Positions 59,913 to 64,000 of a DNA stretch of 64,000 nt are shown one piece after another (the stretch's first letter is position 1; each line of letters begins with the position of its first letter). A program made the translations under genes and the position numbers. This DNA is from Brachionus plicatilis. Taxonomy: Eukaryota; Rotifera; Eurotatoria; Ploima; Brachionidae. The notes under the pieces are model-generated. The model was not told the DNA's origin and searched no databases. It saw nothing but the letters and a program-made list of their open reading frames with translations. Where the stretch lies: contig QEOQ01000451.1 of NCBI GenBank assembly GCA_010279815.1, positions 544,591 to 608,590 on the forward strand, written 5' to 3'.

Positions 59913-60742
59913 TCATTTCCAAGGGAAAGGAATGTTAGCAAGACTCTCTTTAACTGAACCGAACAAATCTGTTGCCATTTTAACAGGGTTAAAATCTTTA
60001 AAAAAAATCAGCAAAAAATTATTAAGTAAATTGAAAATTACCATCTTCATCAGGATCAATTGCTAATTGAGCTGGGGATTTTTTTTGCCGATTCAATCCA
60101 TTATCAACTTCAGGCATAACCATTTGAGGCTGAGCCTCAGGTTTTTTAATATTGTACTAAAATTATATGTTTTTTTTTCTAGAATAAAAACCCAATAAAA
60201 ATACCTTGTCTCTTATATCTTTTCGAACTTTTTCTCTTTCAGCTTCCATTTTTGCATATTTGTTTCTTCGTCTTTCTTCTTCCTCTCTTCTTTGCTCGAT
60301 TAACTTTAAATTAATCATAAATTTTGGTTCAAGTCAAAAAATAAAAGCCTTAAACACCTCTGGATCTTCTGCCGAGACTTTTTCTTCTTCGTCTCCACCT
60401 TTTTTATCACCCGCAAGCTCTTTAAAATTATTCAAAATTTAATTTGAAATAAATTATCAATTTTTTTAGTCAAATATTAGTATAAAATTTTAGAGAGCCA
60501 AGATTAAAATTTTTTTAAAGCAATTTATTTTAGCTTATTAGTAATTATTTGTTATATTTAATAATAAAATCTAAATTAGTATTTTTCTATTGAGAGCTTA
60601 AGTTTACCTTCGAAAATATCTTGATGAGACGTTCAGGTAAAAAATTTAAATTCCCTTGACTTAAAATTTTAGAAAAAAATCAATTACCTTTCACACTATC
60701 AAGCTTGCTACCAATCATTTGTTTTGCTATAAATGCAGCCAT
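59913..60742 (-). CDS. cpx: Complexin, SNARE-complex regulator of synaptic vesicle fusion
   Basis: Small cytosolic protein that binds assembled SNARE complexes, clamping and promoting neurotransmitter release (family knowledge). Minus-strand exons: 60742-60688, 60419-60358, 60303-60205, 60156-60042, 59995-59913, phases consistent, 137 aa. The N-terminus MAAFIAKQMIGSKLDSVK is the protostome-type complexin start. An acidic accessory stretch follows (GGDEEEKVSAEDPE), then the central SNARE-binding helix with RRNKYAKMEAEREKVRKDIR and the invariant DKYNIKK. The C-terminus reads DLFGSVKESLANIPFPWK, an amphipathic membrane-binding end without a CAAX prenylation box, unlike one fly isoform. A possible alternative exon around 60604-60650 is out of phase and was left out. 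No single exon is long enough to show as a clear ORF. Confidence 0.95.
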
Positions 60743-63700
60743 GATCCAATACTGTTATCTAAAAGATACAAAAAAATTTAAGATTTCTTCTGGTTAAGTT
60801 GATTAAATTTAAATTCAAAAAATGTAGAAAAAATAAAAAAATTGCTATTGATTAAGAAATATGGAAAAAATTGGATTCTGGCTAATTGATTTAAGTTCAG
60901 ATCATAATTTATTAAAATTGTTCAATGTGGGCTCATTTTTGGAAGCAAACAGGGAAAACTAAACAAAATGCTATTTCGTCTACATGCCCACAGCCTCTTG
61001 TGAGTTCATTTGAAAATATTGTTAAAAATTTATATATTTTCTTTGTCAAAACACTTGAGGATTTATTCTAGGATTAATATAAATTCTTTTAATTTGACGC
61101 TAAAAAATGATGTATTACATTCTGAGATGTTGTTTAATTTAGTGACAGTATTTATTTTAAAAATTGGTTTATAATGAGAAAATCGATTTTTTTGGCTTTA
61201 AATAATTGCAAATTATATTGCATGATTTTGCCTAAACTTTTTTTTTCTGTCATAGTCTTATGTTGTATTATAATAAAATATAAAATAAAAAATTTAGTTT
61301 AATATTATGTTAATCGAATTCAAATAGAAACAGAGCCTAGTCACATAGAATTTTTGCCCCGGGTTGTTGTCAGCGGCACAAATTGTTTCGGCTCGAGTTA
61401 GTTAGATGTCAATAAAAGTATTTACAAAATATCAAATCGTTACTTAAAATTTTTTTTTTCTAATGTTGTATGATGCTAGTCAAATTCTTACTTAGACTTT
61501 TAATCGATTTCCTTCTATTTTTATTATCGAAGGCTCATATAAAGTAAATAAAGTATTAACAAGATGCATTAAATTAAAGCGAGTTCTCATGCAAATTATC
61601 AAATATCAATGGTTTTGTCTAAAATTGGTATTATTTTAGGCTCACGTGAAATAATAAAAGTGGAATAAATGGATTTTTGTTTTGAAATCATCCTTAAAGA
61701 CTAACTCGAGCATTTACCTTAAACTAAATTTAAAAAAAAGCTTATTTAATGATTTCATCTGCAAACTTTTTAATTTTCAAAAATTTCATTCTTGAATAAT
61801 TTATATAAAAAAATTAACTCGTGTTTAAATTATCTAAAATTTAAAAATAAAATATTCCAAGACTGTATGAGAAATTAAAAAGAAGAAATTTAAGTTAATT
61901 CTCAATGAATACTTGGAATTTTCTAGCAAAAAAATCAAGTTCTTAAAGAAAGCTTCAAACAAAAAACTTACTACAATTAGGCGAATTTTTCAAGAAGAAA
62001 TTTTATTAAGAAATAGTCAGTTTTGGTATCAAATTCAATGCTGCACAATTATCTATTGTTTGATTGAATTTTTGAGCTATTTTTAGAGGAAATTAAATTT
62101 CAAGTTTGTTCTCGAAAAACAATTAAAATAAAAAGCTGGTTATTTGCCTCAATAAATCAATATGTAGCATGAAATCATTCGGATTGTTTAATACTAGATA
62201 CCAAAAAATTAATTAGACATTTTTTTAAAAAAATAAATTAACATTTGACAAGGACTTTCTAAGAAACAAAAATGCATTTTTGACTTGAATTTAAAATAAT
62301 GAATGAAAAAACAAATATAAATTTAACTAATGCATTTGAATTTACTTTTTTGCTATGCATTAGCTTTTAAAAAATATCAATTTTTAAGGAAAAGTAAAAT
62401 ATCAACATTATTTACGTCAACTTTTTTTAAACTTTGAATCAAGAAATTAATAATGAATAAATTTATAAAATAAAAAAAAAAATAAAAAACATCTTCACCA
62501 ATCTATTCTCTTTTCAAAAATTGTGATTGAAATTATTTCGAAAATCTGACGCTGAGGAAAAATTTTGCTAAATGTTTTAATTATTTTCTATAAATTGTGA
62601 AATCTAAAAAATTCATTATTTAAACAAATGAAATCAAACACACTATATTGATAAACAAAACATTTAATATAATAAATTAATATAAAATTAATCTATGTCT
62701 GAGTTCTTTTAAAACATAGTTTTCGTGACAAGGATTAAAAAAAAATTCACTATTTAAAGGAAATTAATGATTTTACACATGTGAATTACATTCTAATCTT
62801 ACTCATAATTTTATCTTGATAAAATAAAAGACCTTGAAAGCAAAATTGAGATTTTCAAGAAATGAGATATGCCATATCTTATACGGTGTAAAAAATTTTC
62901 TGAAATCCTAAAAAATAAGTGATTAACAAACAAAAAATATTAATATTTCTTAAAATAGTTCAAAAAAAATTAGCAAGGCTTTTTTTATCTTAAAATGACC
63001 TCGATTACTTAAGACAAGGCTGCGTCCAGGTTTCACTAATTCTCTAAATTTTTTTAAGAAAATTTTATCGTAGACTTTCAAAATCTCTACACGAATTGAA
63101 AATTGTGCTTTTCTTCTAAATATGAATCTAAATTTGAAGAACCCTTGCAAAAAAAGTAAATAACAAGATTATCTCAATCAACTGACCAAAATATTAAATG
63201 ATAATCATAAAATGATAATCATAAATCGATACTGCGAATAGCTCACTCTTTAAAATATAAAACATAAAATTTTCCAGGGATGATGAAATTTTAAAATTAA
63301 ATCAAAGAATCAAAAAATTATATGCAAAAAGCTACAATATGATTAAAAAATCGACATTAACTTATATTTTTATTTCCATTAAAAAACTTTATCACCCATG
63401 TCTTAAGAAAATTTTCAAATTTTAAATATAATGTCAAAATGTTTGATAAAATTATTTCTAGATTTTGTTTCTGTTAAAATTTGATAAGATTACCTTAATT
63501 TTTATTTTTTTGTTTTTAAATTGTGTTCAAGTCAACTAAATTAGATATCAAAGAATTTTTAATAAAGTTTTTTTTTCAATTTTTTTTTATTGTTTGATTA
63601 CCCTTTTTAAAAATTAAAGATATATTTTATTTTAATATTTATTTAATCAACTAAATTAAACGATCTCTCGTCTAATTTTGGCAATGTGAAGACTTTTAAT

Positions 63701-64000
63701 AGTTATTAAAAAAATCAAAAATTTAAAACGATAAAATGATAAACTAAATCAGGTTTTTTTTTGTTTATTATTAAATTCTTTTAAATTTGTGCATCGAAAC
63801 ACAACCAAAAAAATTTCAAATTCAATTTTTGACAACGTATATTTTACTTGTTTAGTTGTGTACTATAATTTTTGTTTTAAGTTTTCACATTGCACTAATA
63901 CTTACCTATTGTTGTAATGCTCTAAATATAAATCAATTACACCAAAATAAAACATAAAATAGAAAAATAAAAATAAATATAAATCATTCATATGGAAATG
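60743..64000. other. Upstream flank of complexin, no gene seen
   Basis: AT-rich. A patch of locally higher GC at 61340-61405 (GCCCCGGGTTGTTGTCAGCG) stands out, but I cannot assign it. A small tandem AATGATAATCATA occurs at 63197-63223. The 66-codon minus frame at 62950-63150 shows no recognisable features. Confidence 0.4.

Noticed and set aside
60206..60442. 78-codon plus-strand frame
   Set aside because: It is antisense to complexin exons 2 and 3.
60604..60650. Possible extra complexin exon
   Set aside because: Including it shifts the phase of the next exon, whereas direct joining of 60688 to 60419 gives a family-like protein.

Overview
This is an AT-rich animal nuclear contig. It has short spliced introns (about 45-60 bp), metazoan gene families and several classes of eukaryotic transposon. 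The extreme AT content, tiny introns, a protostome-type complexin N-terminus (MAAFIAKQM) and a ciliary gene fit a small-genome spiralian, most likely a monogonont rotifer of the Brachionus kind. That placement is inference, not proof. A run of N (24660-25240) is an assembly gap.

Layout. 1.7-8.6 kb (+): a nine-exon ADAM10-type metalloprotease whose third intron carries a decayed LINE. 8.7-12.9 kb (-): METTL3, the catalytic m6A mRNA methyltransferase, tail to tail with ADAM10 and carrying a GC-rich hAT-type MITE and a second repeat in one long intron. 15.4-15.8 kb (-): intronless SRP14. 17.5-18.5 kb (-): an intronless rhodopsin-like receptor. 20.1-21.2 kb: a 5'-truncated LINE with a perfect 17-bp target-site duplication. 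21.5-36.1 kb (-): a gene of at least 20 exons for a centrosomin/CDK5RAP2/myomegalin-type coiled-coil protein, recognised by its CM1 motif; its long introns hold several transposons. 39-40.8 kb: LINE remnants and an (AAT)n tract. 43.8-51.6 kb (-): two intronless BarH-class homeobox genes in the same orientation, with decayed hAT-transposase-like fragments between them. 55.4-56.2 kb: a hAT-like remnant with a zinc-finger ORF. 56.4-59.0 kb (+): CFAP58. 59.9-60.7 kb (-): complexin, five exons.

The genes do not form one pathway. They are single housekeeping, ciliary/centrosomal, neuronal and developmental loci in a transposon-rich landscape. The strongest non-genic signals are short non-autonomous DNA elements with 8-bp target duplications: one in METTL3, one nested inside a LINE ORF (excision in silico restores the frame), and a family with CAGAGTTGGT ends. 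A 430-bp repeat occurs near 10 kb and 16.7 kb. I did not find a clearly new biological system. The transposon structures, the BarH pair and the unusual 3' splice-site composition are the items worth following.
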